Source of the DNA: Desulfovibrio sp. Huiquan2017
Lineage (GTDB): Bacteria > Desulfobacterota > Desulfovibrionia > Desulfovibrionales > Desulfovibrionaceae
Assembly (NCBI RefSeq): GCF_017351175.1
Contig: NZ_JAFMPN010000009.1
Span: 1 to 64,000, forward strand
Length of the DNA stretch: 64,000 nucleotides
Reading direction: 5' to 3'
The notes under the pieces are model-generated. The model worked only from the letters and a program-made list of their open reading frames with translations. It ran no database searches and had not been told where the DNA came from. Numbering within the stretch: position 1 is the stretch's first letter; each line of letters begins with the position of its first letter. Positions 44,630 to 53,134 of this stretch are shown here, one piece after another. Position numbers and translations under genes: made by a program.

Positions 44630-45344
44630 CTTGGTGTAGGCTCGGGAGCTCTTCGCCGCAGTCAGCCAAATGCGCCGCTCCCCCCTCTTTTTCCGCCCAT
44701 TTCTGCTTGTTTTCGCCACCCTCGTCTTACTTGCCATGGCCCGCTCCCGCCAACGGACAGACTCGCCGGGCGTTGCTTCTATCCATGCCAAAACCGCTCT
44801 GGAAGCGTTGCCGGGCAACGAATCTTGAGAAAATCTAGATAATTTCTAGATTTTTAAGGGGCACCCTCAGACCCGCAACCATGCCGTTTTCCCGGCCCGT
44901 TGCGGCAAAGATGTCCCCTTGCCGGTGTGCGAGGGAACCGACGGCCTTCGGAAAACGGCGTTGGTGCGGTTTTGCCCTCTGCAAGCGGCCCTGTTTTTTG
45001 GAATGGCGAAGAGAGTCTAGACGCCCGGACTGTCCCACGCTTCGTAGGATGTCGCGAACGGTCCGGCCAATTCGATTTCTGGGGGCGGGACAATGAACCG
45101 GGATGAGGGCACCCCGCACTCGGCACCCCCCTCCCGACACTCATGGGAGCCCCGAAATCGCATCGCTTTGCCACGCTCGAAGCCGCCTTCTCCGGGGACG
45201 GCACCGACGATGTGGGCGAGGGCATCCGCCCCTACTCAGTCTGAGCCGGACCGTCTGCGGCGCATAAACGTCGAACGGTTCGGTGGCCGATCGAAGGGAC
45301 GGCGTGTTATGCGGGATACGCGGTGCGGGGCGTCCTGTCGCGGG
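44630..45344. other. About 0.7 kb without a recognisable gene
   Basis: Several frames are open by chance because the DNA is GC-rich, but none shows a known motif or ribosome site. An A/T-rich hairpin AAATCTAGA / TCTAGATTT with T run lies at about 44832-44855. A 52-codon plus-strand frame from 44670 begins with a hydrophobic segment but lacks any start signal. It may hold an old gene remnant or a small RNA; I see no proof of either. Confidence 0.5.
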
Positions 45345-46802
45345 CTACTTGCGCCAAAATTCCGGCACGAAGAGGATGATGACAGTGTAGATTTCCAGCC
45401 GTCCCAAAACCATGCAGAAGGTCAGGACCCACTTGGCCGTATCCGGCATCCAGGCGAAATTGTTCGTGGGCCCTACCCCGCCAATACCCGGACCGATGTT
45501 GCCGATGCAGGCCAGTGAAGCGGCAAAGGATGTGACCACGTCCACGCCCGTCGAGGCAACCACAAAGGCGGCCAGGACAAGCAGCCCCACCCACAGGAAG
45601 GTGAAACCCCAGACGCCGCTGATGACGTCGTCCTTGACCACGGTACGGCCCATCTTCACATGGGACACGGAGCGCGGGTGGATCAGCCGAAAAAGTTCCT
45701 GATACGACTGTTTGAAGAGCAGCATGATGCGCATGACCTTCATGCCGCCGCCCGTGGACCCGGCGCACCCGCCCACGAACATGCAGAACAGCAGGATGGC
45801 CTGAGCCAGCCCCGGCCACAATTCATAGTCCGCCGTGGCGAATCCGGTGGTGGTCAGAATGGAGGCCACCTGGAACGAGGTGTACCGCACCGAGTCGGCC
45901 AGATTGTCATAATTCCCGGCCACGTAAACGGTGATGGTCAGGACAATCACGAAGGCCAGGACCATCCCTGCGAAAACCCGAAATTCCGGATCCTTGAACA
46001 TGGCCGACGGCTTCCACTTGAGGACCAGGTAGTGCAGGGAAAAATTCACGCCCGCGATGAGCATGAACACGGTGATGACGTAGTCGATGTAGGCGGAATC
46101 AAACCCGGCCACCGAGGCGTTCCTCGTGGAAAAGCCGCCCGTGGCCATGGTCCCGAAGGTGTGGCACAGGGCGTCGAACAGGTCCATTCCCCCGAACATG
46201 AGCAGCACGGTTTCCAGCGCGCTGAACAGGAGGTAGACCTTCCACAGGGTCATGGCCGTATCCTTGATGCGCGGCTTGAGCTTGTCCGGAGATGGTCCCG
46301 GCACCTCGGCCTTGTAGAGCTGCATGCCGCCCACGCCCAAAAACGGCAGGATGGCCAGGGACAGGACGATAATGCCCATGCCGCCGAGCCAATGGGTCAG
46401 GCTGCGCCAGAAGAGCAACCCGCGCGGCACGGCTTCGATATCGACCAATACGGACGAGCCTGTGGTGCTGAAACCGGACAGCGACTCGAACACGCAGTCC
46501 ACCACGGATTCGAAGGTCCCGCCGAGCAGAAACGGCAGGCCGCCGAAGGCTCCGGCCGCAAACCACCCCAATGCCACGATGGCCATGCCCTCGCGGTGGG
46601 TCATGATGGACGCCTTGTGTGAACGGTCGCGGAAGATCAGAAAGGCCGCTCCGCCCACGGCCACGGTAATGCCCATGGACAGGACCAGGGGCGCGGCCGT
46701 GCCGTCGTGGTAATACAGCCCCCAGGCCAGAGGGAAAAGCATGGTCAGGCCCACGCAAGCCACCAGTGCACCGATGACGTGCAGGACGTAGCGCCAACGC
46801 AT
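45345..46802 (-). CDS. trkH: Potassium uptake protein, TrkH membrane subunit
   Basis: 485 residues with four membrane-pore-membrane units. Selectivity-loop glycines appear as FSTTGSSVL, MATGGFSTRN, TTTGFATADY and CIGNIGPGIGGVG. The channel admits K+ with control by the TrkA ring. Its ATG directly abuts the trkA stop (TAAATG), so the pair is surely one transcript. No terminator follows closely. Confidence 0.94.
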   Translation of the reverse strand: MRWRYVLHVIGALVACVGLTMLFPLAWGLYYHDGTAAPLVLSMGITVAVGGAAFLIFRDRSHKASIMTHREGMAIVALGWFAAGAFGGLPFLLGGTFESVVDCVFESLSGFSTTGSSVLVDIEAVPRGLLFWRSLTHWLGGMGIIVLSLAILPFLGVGGMQLYKAEVPGPSPDKLKPRIKDTAMTLWKVYLLFSALETVLLMFGGMDLFDALCHTFGTMATGGFSTRNASVAGFDSAYIDYVITVFMLIAGVNFSLHYLVLKWKPSAMFKDPEFRVFAGMVLAFVIVLTITVYVAGNYDNLADSVRYTSFQVASILTTTGFATADYELWPGLAQAILLFCMFVGGCAGSTGGGMKVMRIMLLFKQSYQELFRLIHPRSVSHVKMGRTVVKDDVISGVWGFTFLWVGLLVLAAFVVASTGVDVVTSFAASLACIGNIGPGIGGVGPTNNFAWMPDTAKWVLTFCMVLGRLEIYTVIILFVPEFWRK

Positions 46803-48170
46803 TTAGAAAAGCTCCACCTTGGTGGTCAGGACACGCTCCACCTTGGGGATATTCTGGCGGGTGGAAATGATGATGAGCCGGTCGTTGGGCCGAACCACGG
46901 AATCTCCCCGAGGAATGATGACTTCGTCGCCGCGCTGAAAGCAAAGAACCAGGCTCCCCCTGGGAAACCCAAGGTCCTTGACCGCCTTGCCCACGATGGG
47001 GGAATCCTCCTGGGCCACGGCCTCCAGCGCCTCGGCCTCTTCGCCCTTGATGGACACCGAGGAGAGAATCTTGCCCCGACGGATGTAGTGCAGCAGGGAG
47101 TTGATGGCGGACAGCCGGGGGCAGACCACGTAGTCGATGCCGATGGGCTCGATGAGGGGCATATAGCCGAAATTGTTGACCCGCGTTACCGTGCGCCGGG
47201 CTCCGAGGGACTTGGCCAGCAAACAGGACAGGATGTTGGTTTCCTCGTCGCCGGTCACGGCGATGACCATGTCCATGTCCTGAATGTTCTCCTCGCGCAG
47301 GATCTCCTGATCCGTGGAGTCGCCCATGAGCACGATGGGCCGGTCCAGGTGCTCGGACAGATACTCGCACCGCTTCTGACGTTTTTCGAGCAGCCGGGTG
47401 TGGTAATATTTGTTGTCCAGGGCCTTGGCCAGGCGGAAGCCGATATTGCCGCCGCCGATGATCAGGACCTTGCGGACCGGGTCATCGACGATGCCGAGCC
47501 TCGCCAGAATTTCCTCCTGGTCGCGGATGTCGCAAACGAAATAAACCAGATCGCCCTGCTTGAGCACGTCCAGGCCACTGGGGATGATCAGTTTGTCGTT
47601 GCGCATGATGGCCGCGATGACCAGCCCCAGGTCCTCGCCGATCTTGTCGCGCAGCCGGATGAGCGGGCTCCCCATGATCGGGCTGCGGTCCGGCAGATGA
47701 ACGCCGATGAGCCGGATCTTGCCGCCCGCGAACTCGTTGATCTCCACCGCGCCGGGCACGCTCATGAGGCGAAGCACCGAATTAACCACCTCTTCGTCGG
47801 GATTGATGATCTTGGTGATGTTCGCTCCGCGCTCGGTAAGCAGGTGCTTGTAATCCGTATACATCTCGCTGCGAATGCGGGCGAGTTTGGTCACCCCGTC
47901 GCTGAGCAGGTTGGCATAGTAGCAACTGATGAGATTGATCTCGTCGGAATCGGTCACGGCCAGGAAGATGTCGGCCTCGGTAATGCCCGCCTCCTCCAGG
48001 ATCTTGGGGCTGGAGCCCGAGCCTTTGATGGTCTGGACGTCAGAACTCTCCGCGATCTTGCGCAGGGCTTCGTCGCTGGTGTCCACGACCACGACTTCCT
48101 TGTTCTCCACCGCCAGCCGCTGCGCGAGATGATAGCCGACCTCGCCGGCGCCTATGATGATGACCCGCAA
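46803..48170 (-). CDS. trkA: Trk system regulatory protein TrkA
   Basis: 455 residues: two TrkA-N (Rossmann, NAD-binding) and two TrkA-C domains. The first nucleotide motif is RVIIIGAGEVGYHLAQRLA and the second KVLIIGGGNIGFRLAKALD. It forms the gating ring beneath TrkH. The start is set at TTG 48170, which gives the standard opening (M)RVIIIGAGEVG and has AAGGAG six bases upstream. The nearby ATG 48185 has no ribosome site, and its own second and third codons form the AAGGAG. Confidence 0.92.
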   Translation of the reverse strand: MRVIIIGAGEVGYHLAQRLAVENKEVVVVDTSDEALRKIAESSDVQTIKGSGSSPKILEEAGITEADIFLAVTDSDEINLISCYYANLLSDGVTKLARIRSEMYTDYKHLLTERGANITKIINPDEEVVNSVLRLMSVPGAVEINEFAGGKIRLIGVHLPDRSPIMGSPLIRLRDKIGEDLGLVIAAIMRNDKLIIPSGLDVLKQGDLVYFVCDIRDQEEILARLGIVDDPVRKVLIIGGGNIGFRLAKALDNKYYHTRLLEKRQKRCEYLSEHLDRPIVLMGDSTDQEILREENIQDMDMVIAVTGDEETNILSCLLAKSLGARRTVTRVNNFGYMPLIEPIGIDYVVCPRLSAINSLLHYIRRGKILSSVSIKGEEAEALEAVAQEDSPIVGKAVKDLGFPRGSLVLCFQRGDEVIIPRGDSVVRPNDRLIIISTRQNIPKVERVLTTKVELF

Positions 48171-48274
48171 ATGATGCTCCTTCATTGAGTGAAAACACCC
48201 TATCTCTACCCATGTTTTCCCACCAGTGCAACAGTACGGAACCCAGCGCAATTCAATGATATTCGGCCGTTAAC

Positions 48275-48306
48275 AAAAATGGCGGCTGCGAAATGCCGCA
48301 GCCGCC
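48275..48306 (-). terminator. Terminator of the redox operon
   Basis: GGCGGCTGCG / CGCAGCCGCC stem with a six-base loop and ATTTTTG on the minus strand, 17 bases after the last reductase stop. Confidence 0.85.
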
Positions 48307-48322
48307 CGCCCCTTGCCCCGCG

Positions 48323-48982
48323 TCAAGGAAGAATGCTGGCCTTGACGGCCTCGATGCCGACCTTTTGCAGCATCCTGGCGGATCGCATGCGCTTGCCGCC
48401 GTTTTCGCGATAATACTCCAGGAACCGCCGGACCAATTCAACGGCCTCCTCGCGGCTCAGGTTTTCGGCAACCTCGTCGGCGATGCGGGGCTTGCCCGAA
48501 GCGTTGCCGCCGACCACCATGGTCCACCCCTTGGGCTTGCCGATGAGGCCCACATCGCGCACGTAGCTCTCGGCGCAGCACATGGGACAGCCGGAGACTC
48601 CGACCTTGAGCTTGGCGGGCAGCTCCGCGCCCACGAACATCTCCTCCAAAGCCAAGCCGAGGCCGAGGGAGTCGCGTACGCCGAATTTGCACACCGAAGT
48701 GCCGGGACAGGCCTGCACGTAGTGCACGCACAGCCCCACGGCCGGTCCGATGTCCATCTTGAGATCGTCCCAGACCTGATCCACCTGTTCCCTTTCCAAG
48801 CCGACCAAAGCGATGCGCTGGCCCGAGGTAATCTTGATGATCGGAATCTCGAACTTGCGCCCCACTCTGGCGATGGCTTCGAGCACATCGGGCGTGACCA
48901 GCCCTACCGGCGTTCTCGGCACGATGGCGTAGGTTTTCTTGTCACGTTGCAGGATCGCCCCCTTGGGAGTTTCATCCGCCAT
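48323..48982 (-). CDS. Small siroheme/[4Fe-4S] sulfite or nitrite reductase-like protein, copy 1
   Basis: 219 residues, the size of the monomeric 'assimilatory-type' sulfite reductase of Desulfovibrio. Cluster/siroheme cysteines are C92 and C98 (ACPGTSVCKFG, CX5C) and C132 and C136 (SGCPMCCAES, CX3C). It reduces sulfite or nitrite by six electrons in family members. ATG 48982 follows AGGAGGTTTGCC. It lies 16 bases after a paralogue, with which it shares LPAKLK and GVSGCPMCCAES. Its physiological substrate and electron donor are not settled by sequence. Confidence 0.88.
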   Translation of the reverse strand: MADETPKGAILQRDKKTYAIVPRTPVGLVTPDVLEAIARVGRKFEIPIIKITSGQRIALVGLEREQVDQVWDDLKMDIGPAVGLCVHYVQACPGTSVCKFGVRDSLGLGLALEEMFVGAELPAKLKVGVSGCPMCCAESYVRDVGLIGKPKGWTMVVGGNASGKPRIADEVAENLSREEAVELVRRFLEYYRENGGKRMRSARMLQKVGIEAVKASILP

Positions 48983-48998
48983 GGCAAACCTCCTTGCC

Positions 48999-49673
48999 CT
49001 ATGCTTGAGGCTCGCTGAACACGGCCAGCCTGACCGCATCGAGCCCGACACGTTCCACGAACCGGGCGGTCCGCTCTTTCACTTTGCCATGCTCGGCGTA
49101 AAAGACAAGGGCGCGGCGAATAATATAAAAGGCCTCTTCCTCGGAGACGTTCTCGGCCAGAATGTCTCCCCCGCGCACGCGCTTGCCGCCGTTGCCGCCG
49201 AAAGACACGGTCCAGCCGTGCTTCCTGCCGAACAGCCCGACGTCGCGGACCAAGGACTCGGCGCAGCACATGGGGCAGCCGGACACGCCGGTCTTGAGCT
49301 TGGCGGGCAGGGAGAAATCCACCAGCATCCGCTCCAGCCGATCGGCCGCAGCCAGGGAATCCTGTTGGCCGAGCTTGCACCCGGCCGCCCCCTGACACCC
49401 CTGGACCTTATGGGCATAGGCGTCGCCCACCAGCCCCACGGCCGTGACTACGGCCCGGAGCGCGGACGCGGGCACATTGTCGATCATCAGCCGCTGGCTG
49501 GCGGCCAGCCGCACTCCGGCCAGCCCGTTTTCCCGCACGGCGCGGCTGACGGCCTCAAGCAACTCCGCGTCCATCTGCCCGAGGCGCATGCGCGGGACCA
49601 CGGTATACGTGCCGTCCCTGCGCGCCCGGACCGCCCCCTTAGGCAAACCCTTGATGTATTCTTCCATGTTCAT
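48999..49673 (-). CDS. Small siroheme/[4Fe-4S] sulfite or nitrite reductase-like protein, copy 2
   Basis: 224 residues, clear paralogue of the downstream gene. CX5C is C93 and C99 (GCQGAAGCKLG) and CX3C is C133 and C137 (SGCPMCCAES). The segment between the two cysteine pairs differs (QQDSLAAADRLERMLVDF), and the first pair has QGAAG in place of PGTSV. ATG 49673 is used; ATG 49667 is possible. The two proteins may form a heterodimer or have different substrates. Part of the cluster divergent from a Crp/Fnr regulator. Confidence 0.85.
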   Translation of the reverse strand: MNMEEYIKGLPKGAVRARRDGTYTVVPRMRLGQMDAELLEAVSRAVRENGLAGVRLAASQRLMIDNVPASALRAVVTAVGLVGDAYAHKVQGCQGAAGCKLGQQDSLAAADRLERMLVDFSLPAKLKTGVSGCPMCCAESLVRDVGLFGRKHGWTVSFGGNGGKRVRGGDILAENVSEEEAFYIIRRALVFYAEHGKVKERTARFVERVGLDAVRLAVFSEPQA

Positions 49674-49708
49674 GATACGTTGCTTTTTCCTTGAATGGCG
49701 GTTCGGAA

Positions 49709-50026
49709 TCAGATGGGCGGGGCGATGTGCACCAGCACGCGCATGTCGGTGACGGCCCGCACTCCGTGGGGCTCGGCGATCTGCGAAACAAGCACGTCGC
49801 CGGGACGGGCCGGCATGGTCGCGCCGTCCGCGCCCAGAAACTCCCCCTCGCCCTCCAGTATGGTCAAGGTCAGCTCCCCTTCCAGGTCATGGGAGTGGAT
49901 GGGCAGTTCCTGCCCGGCCCTGAAGTTGAAGTTGATGACCTTCATGAACTCGGATTCGTGGGCCAAATAATTGGAAAAGGTCAAATCCTTGAAACCGTGA
50001 ATCTCAAACAGTTCGATCTTCTTCAT
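49709..50026 (-). CDS. Cupin-domain protein
   Basis: 105 residues, single cupin barrel. The metal motif 1 is seen as LPIHSHDLEGELTLTILEGE (His, His, Glu) and motif 2 as PGDVLVSQIAEPHGVRAV with one His. TAAGGAG precedes the ATG at 50026. Small cupins of this sort bind a metal and may act as a dioxygenase, isomerase or sensor. It lies between ferredoxin and reductase genes, so a link to redox stress or nitrogen oxide chemistry is plausible but unproven. Confidence 0.82.
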   Translation of the reverse strand: MKKIELFEIHGFKDLTFSNYLAHESEFMKVINFNFRAGQELPIHSHDLEGELTLTILEGEGEFLGADGATMPARPGDVLVSQIAEPHGVRAVTDMRVLVHIAPPI

Positions 50027-50037
50027 GGTATTTCTCC

Positions 50038-50835
50038 TTATATTTCGAAATGAAGCTGGGTGGTCCGCAGCACGGCGCCGGTGCGGCTCACGGTTACCCG
50101 CTCGGTGGGCACGGACACGCCCGCGCGCTTGACCGCCTCGTTCAGAATGGCGCTCATGGAGGAACAGCACGGCACTTCCATCTCCATGACCGTGATGGAC
50201 CGAAGATCGTTTTCCGCGATGATCGCAGCCAGCTTCTCCACGTATTCCATCTGATTATCGAACTTTGGGCAGCCCATAAGGACCACCCGGTCCGGGACAT
50301 ATTCGCCATGGTAGGCAGGCATGGCCACGGGCACGCAGTCGGCGGTCAAAAGCAAGTCGGCATTCTTGAGAAACGGCGCATTCGGCGGCACCAGGCGGAG
50401 TTGCACGGGCCAGTGTGACAGTGCCGAGCCCACACCTTGGGCCGTGGGCACGTTGGCCTGGCCGCACGGTGTCAGGGCCTGGAGCGCCGCGCCGGGACAG
50501 CCGCCCGTCTTGGGCCCTTCGGAGGACGGCCCGGCCGCGCCCAAGCGCAGGGATTCCGGCTCGGGCATGTGGTCCGGGACCTCGCGGCCCTGGGCCTTGA
50601 GGTGTTCGACCACAGCCTCGGGGTCGAAGTCGGCGGCCTTGCGAACTTCCACCTTGAGCGCGCCCGTGGGGCAGTCGCCCAAGCATGCGCCCAACCCGTC
50701 GCAGTAGATTTCCTTGACCAGCCGGGCCTTGCCGTCAACGATGGCCAGCGCCCCTTCGGCGCAGGCAGGCACGCACTGGCCGCAGCCGTTGCACAAATCT
50801 TCGTCGATGGTGATCATCTTGCGCTCGTGTATCAT
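50038..50835 (-). CDS. Two-[4Fe-4S] ferredoxin-like protein with C-terminal cysteine domain
   Basis: 265 residues. The N-terminal ferredoxin has CNGCGQCVPACAEGAL and a modified second motif CDGLGACLGDCPTGAL. The C-terminal part has further cysteines in GCPGAA, TPCGQAN, TADCVPVAMPAYHG, MGCPKFDN and EVPCCSS. This architecture is the one usually seen beside hybrid cluster protein (hcp) genes in Desulfovibrio, where it is thought to supply electrons. No hcp is in the window. The ATG at 50835 follows AGAGGA; ATG 50817 is an alternative. Confidence 0.8.
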   Translation of the reverse strand: MIHERKMITIDEDLCNGCGQCVPACAEGALAIVDGKARLVKEIYCDGLGACLGDCPTGALKVEVRKAADFDPEAVVEHLKAQGREVPDHMPEPESLRLGAAGPSSEGPKTGGCPGAALQALTPCGQANVPTAQGVGSALSHWPVQLRLVPPNAPFLKNADLLLTADCVPVAMPAYHGEYVPDRVVLMGCPKFDNQMEYVEKLAAIIAENDLRSITVMEMEVPCCSSMSAILNEAVKRAGVSVPTERVTVSRTGAVLRTTQLHFEI

Positions 50836-50867
50836 TTCTCTATCCTCTCTTTTTTTTCATTGTCGTT

Positions 50868-52184
50868 CTACATTCTGGCCACACCGAGAAACAGGGCGTG
50901 GAGGCTGACCGCCAGGACGATAAACGCAGTCCGGGCGGCCTCACCGGAAAGGCCGGGAAAAACATAACCTATGTGACCGTGCGCGCAGGCCGACACGCAG
51001 TCGCCGCACAAGGTGCAGGATAACGCGGGACGTCCCTGAGCCAGGCTGTCCCCGTCCAGGGCATTATATCGGCACACGGTCAGGCATGCCCCGCAGCGGG
51101 TGCAGTCCGTATCGATGCGTACGCGCCAGGGAGCGATGCGTCCGAAAAAGTTGCCGATCAGCCCCATGGGGCAAAACGCGGTGCAATGGACCATCTTCCC
51201 CAGCCTGCGGGAGATAAAAACCATAACGCCCACTCCGGCCAGCCCGAAGGCGGCCCCCAGGAACACCGCGCTCACGCCCGGCATGCCCGCAACACGCAAG
51301 ACCCAGGCCACGCCCACAACCAAAAGCAGGGTCGCGCCCCTCCCCCACAGGCTCAAGGCGCGCAGGGTATTGGACGGTGCCGGACGGCCGCCCGACCGGC
51401 TCAGGACATCGTCCCAGGCCCCGACGTAGCACAAATGGCTGCACCAGGCCGGGCCGACCAAAAGCAAAGTGGCGCCGAACAGGACTAACATGAAGTAACC
51501 GCCGCCGCGAAAGACCGGACCGGCGACGATCAGGGCCGGGACCGGCAGATGCAGGGTGCCGGTCATGAGCATACGGTCCATGCCCAGAATCCCCAGGCCC
51601 AGTTGCAGAAAAAACACGGCCGAAAACAGCGCCCAGATGCGCGGCCGAACTGTCCGGTGTCCCTTGGGTGTGCGCATGCGCACGCCGATCCACTGGGCGT
51701 AGCAGCCAAGCAGGAAAATTTCGAGCCAGCCCCAGCCCGGCAGGTAGCGGTCCGCCAGCAAGATGGGGAAATCCACCTTGCTCCGGGCCACGGCCAGACC
51801 GATAACGGTAAGCAGGAACATGGCTGCGCGAGGCCGGGCCCAGGTCCGTTCGCGGTCGAACCAGTCGTCGAGCCCCCGGCCGAGCAGAAGCACCAGGGCC
51901 AGACCGTCCAAAAGAATTCCCCCGCCCATGATCCAGGCCAGCCGCTCCCAGGGCAGATCCAAGGCCATGCGAAAACGAACGAGATCCACCGCGGTCTGCG
52001 TCCAGATAATGCCGCCCCAAAGGAACGCAGCCACAGCCACAGGGCGCGCCCAGGCGCGCCGAGCCAGGAGCAACCCGGCCAGAACCGCCAGGGAGGCGAG
52101 CAGGCCGAAATCGCCCTGACGCAGGCCGTGCGCTCCGAGCAGGAAAAGAGTCGCCACGGGCGGGATCAAGCGGTATGATTTCAT
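50868..52184 (-). CDS. NapH/NosR-like membrane ferredoxin
   Basis: About 438 residues, many membrane spans. Two membrane-side motifs CSHLCYVGAWDD and CTAFCPMGLIGN are followed by two [4Fe-4S] motifs, CTRCGACLTVCRYNAL and CTLCGDCVSACAHGHI. One more span closes the chain. The layout matches NapH/NosR C-terminal/RdxA-like proteins that pass electrons from the membrane quinone pool to periplasmic or cytoplasmic partners. ATG 52184 is used; ATG 52199 is possible and neither has a strong ribosome site. First gene of the minus-strand redox operon. Confidence 0.8.
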   Translation of the reverse strand: MKSYRLIPPVATLFLLGAHGLRQGDFGLLASLAVLAGLLLARRAWARPVAVAAFLWGGIIWTQTAVDLVRFRMALDLPWERLAWIMGGGILLDGLALVLLLGRGLDDWFDRERTWARPRAAMFLLTVIGLAVARSKVDFPILLADRYLPGWGWLEIFLLGCYAQWIGVRMRTPKGHRTVRPRIWALFSAVFFLQLGLGILGMDRMLMTGTLHLPVPALIVAGPVFRGGGYFMLVLFGATLLLVGPAWCSHLCYVGAWDDVLSRSGGRPAPSNTLRALSLWGRGATLLLVVGVAWVLRVAGMPGVSAVFLGAAFGLAGVGVMVFISRRLGKMVHCTAFCPMGLIGNFFGRIAPWRVRIDTDCTRCGACLTVCRYNALDGDSLAQGRPALSCTLCGDCVSACAHGHIGYVFPGLSGEAARTAFIVLAVSLHALFLGVARM

Positions 52185-52221
52185 GATGCCGTTTTCCATG
52201 GGACCATCATGGACATTTTTT

Positions 52222-52247
52222 TTGACCTCAGCCATGACTTAGGTCAA
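52222..52247. promoter_or_regulatory. Near-perfect 26-bp palindrome, probable operator for the Crp/Fnr regulator
   Basis: TTGACCT and AGGTCAA form the outer arms. Inside, CATG sits at the centre, and 22 of the 26 positions are symmetric by direct comparison of the sequence with its complement. It lies between the divergent NapH-like gene and the regulator gene. TTGACC/GGTCAA-like half sites are in the general style of Crp/Fnr-family boxes, including HcpR sites of sulfate reducers, but here the halves are farther apart than in a normal 16-bp box. Confidence 0.65.
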
Positions 52248-52286
52248 ATTCTTCATTCAACAAAAAGAGAGGGAGAAAACACCTTG

Positions 52287-52961
52287 ATGGATAAATCGGC
52301 CGCCGTGCGCGGCGTGACCTTTTTCCAGGGGCTGCCCGACGACCAATTGGCCAAACTGGCCGACATCGCCGTGGTCAAGCGATACGACAAAGGCGAGCTC
52401 CTGTTCCTGGCCGACGTCCCGGCCGACGGCTTTTATTCGCCGGTCACAGGGCGGGTCAAGGTCTTCCGCACTTCCCCGGCAGGCAAAGAGCAGATCCTGC
52501 ATATATTCGGTCCGGGCGAAGCCGTGGGCGAGGTGCCGGTCTTCGAAGGCACGACCTTCCCGGCCCAGTGCGAGGCCGTGGAACCCTGCGAAGTCCTGTT
52601 CTTCCCGCGCAACGCCTTTCGCAACATCCTGCGCGACGACCCGGACCTGGCCATGCGGATGATGGCCATGCTTTCCCAACGGCTGCGCATTCTGGTCAAC
52701 AAGATCGACGACCTGAGCCTCAAGGAGACCCCGGCCCGGGTGGCCGCCTATCTCCTGCTCCTGCGCTCGTCCACGGACTCGGACACCTTCCGGCTCGACC
52801 TGCCGAAAGGACAGATCGCCCTGTACCTCGGAACCATTCAGGAAACCTTGTCGCGTATATTCAAACGGTTCACCGACGACGGACTAATCGAAATCCGAGG
52901 CCGGGAAATCACCCTCCTCGCCCCGGACCGGCTGCGCGAGCTGGCCGACGAGGGCCGCTAG
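52287..52961 (+). CDS. Crp/Fnr-family transcription regulator (HcpR-like by context)
   Basis: 224 residues. Cyclic-nucleotide-binding fold with the jelly-roll segments GELLFLADVPADGFYSPVTG and HIFGPGEAVGEVPVFEGTTF, long dimer helix (DPDLAMRMMAMLSQRLRILV), and C-terminal winged helix with LPKGQIALYLGTIQETLSRI then FKRFTDDGLIEIRG. No N-terminal Fnr cysteine set is present, so it is not a direct [4Fe-4S] oxygen sensor. It is divergent from the redox operon across the palindrome at 52222-52247 and probably controls it. ATG 52287 is used; TTG 52284 is closer to GGGAG. Confidence 0.85.
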   Translation: MDKSAAVRGVTFFQGLPDDQLAKLADIAVVKRYDKGELLFLADVPADGFYSPVTGRVKVFRTSPAGKEQILHIFGPGEAVGEVPVFEGTTFPAQCEAVEPCEVLFFPRNAFRNILRDDPDLAMRMMAMLSQRLRILVNKIDDLSLKETPARVAAYLLLLRSSTDSDTFRLDLPKGQIALYLGTIQETLSRIFKRFTDDGLIEIRGREITLLAPDRLRELADEGR

Positions 52962-53084
52962 GCTGCGCAGCGGAAAAAGGACGCAAGAGTCCACGTTCCT
53001 GCACGGCGAAGGCGAACTCACCTGAATCGCGCCGCTAAGCGGCTTTCGACTGATTTTCTTCTTTAGGGAGTCAAAGTCGATTCC

Positions 53085-53115
53085 AAAAGAAAGGGGAGCC
53101 TTCCGGCTCCCCGTT
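53085..53115 (-). terminator. Terminator after the TupA-like gene
   Basis: GGGGAGCC / GGCTCCCC with a four-base loop, then TTTCTTTT on the minus strand. It may also serve the Crp/Fnr gene arriving from the left. Confidence 0.8.
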
Positions 53116-53134
53116 TCCATCCCATTCGACGGTC

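Noticed and set aside
44670-44828. A 52-codon plus-strand frame with a hydrophobic start (MRRSPLFFRPFLLVFATL)
   Set aside because: No ribosome site and no support from neighbours; short open frames are common in this composition.
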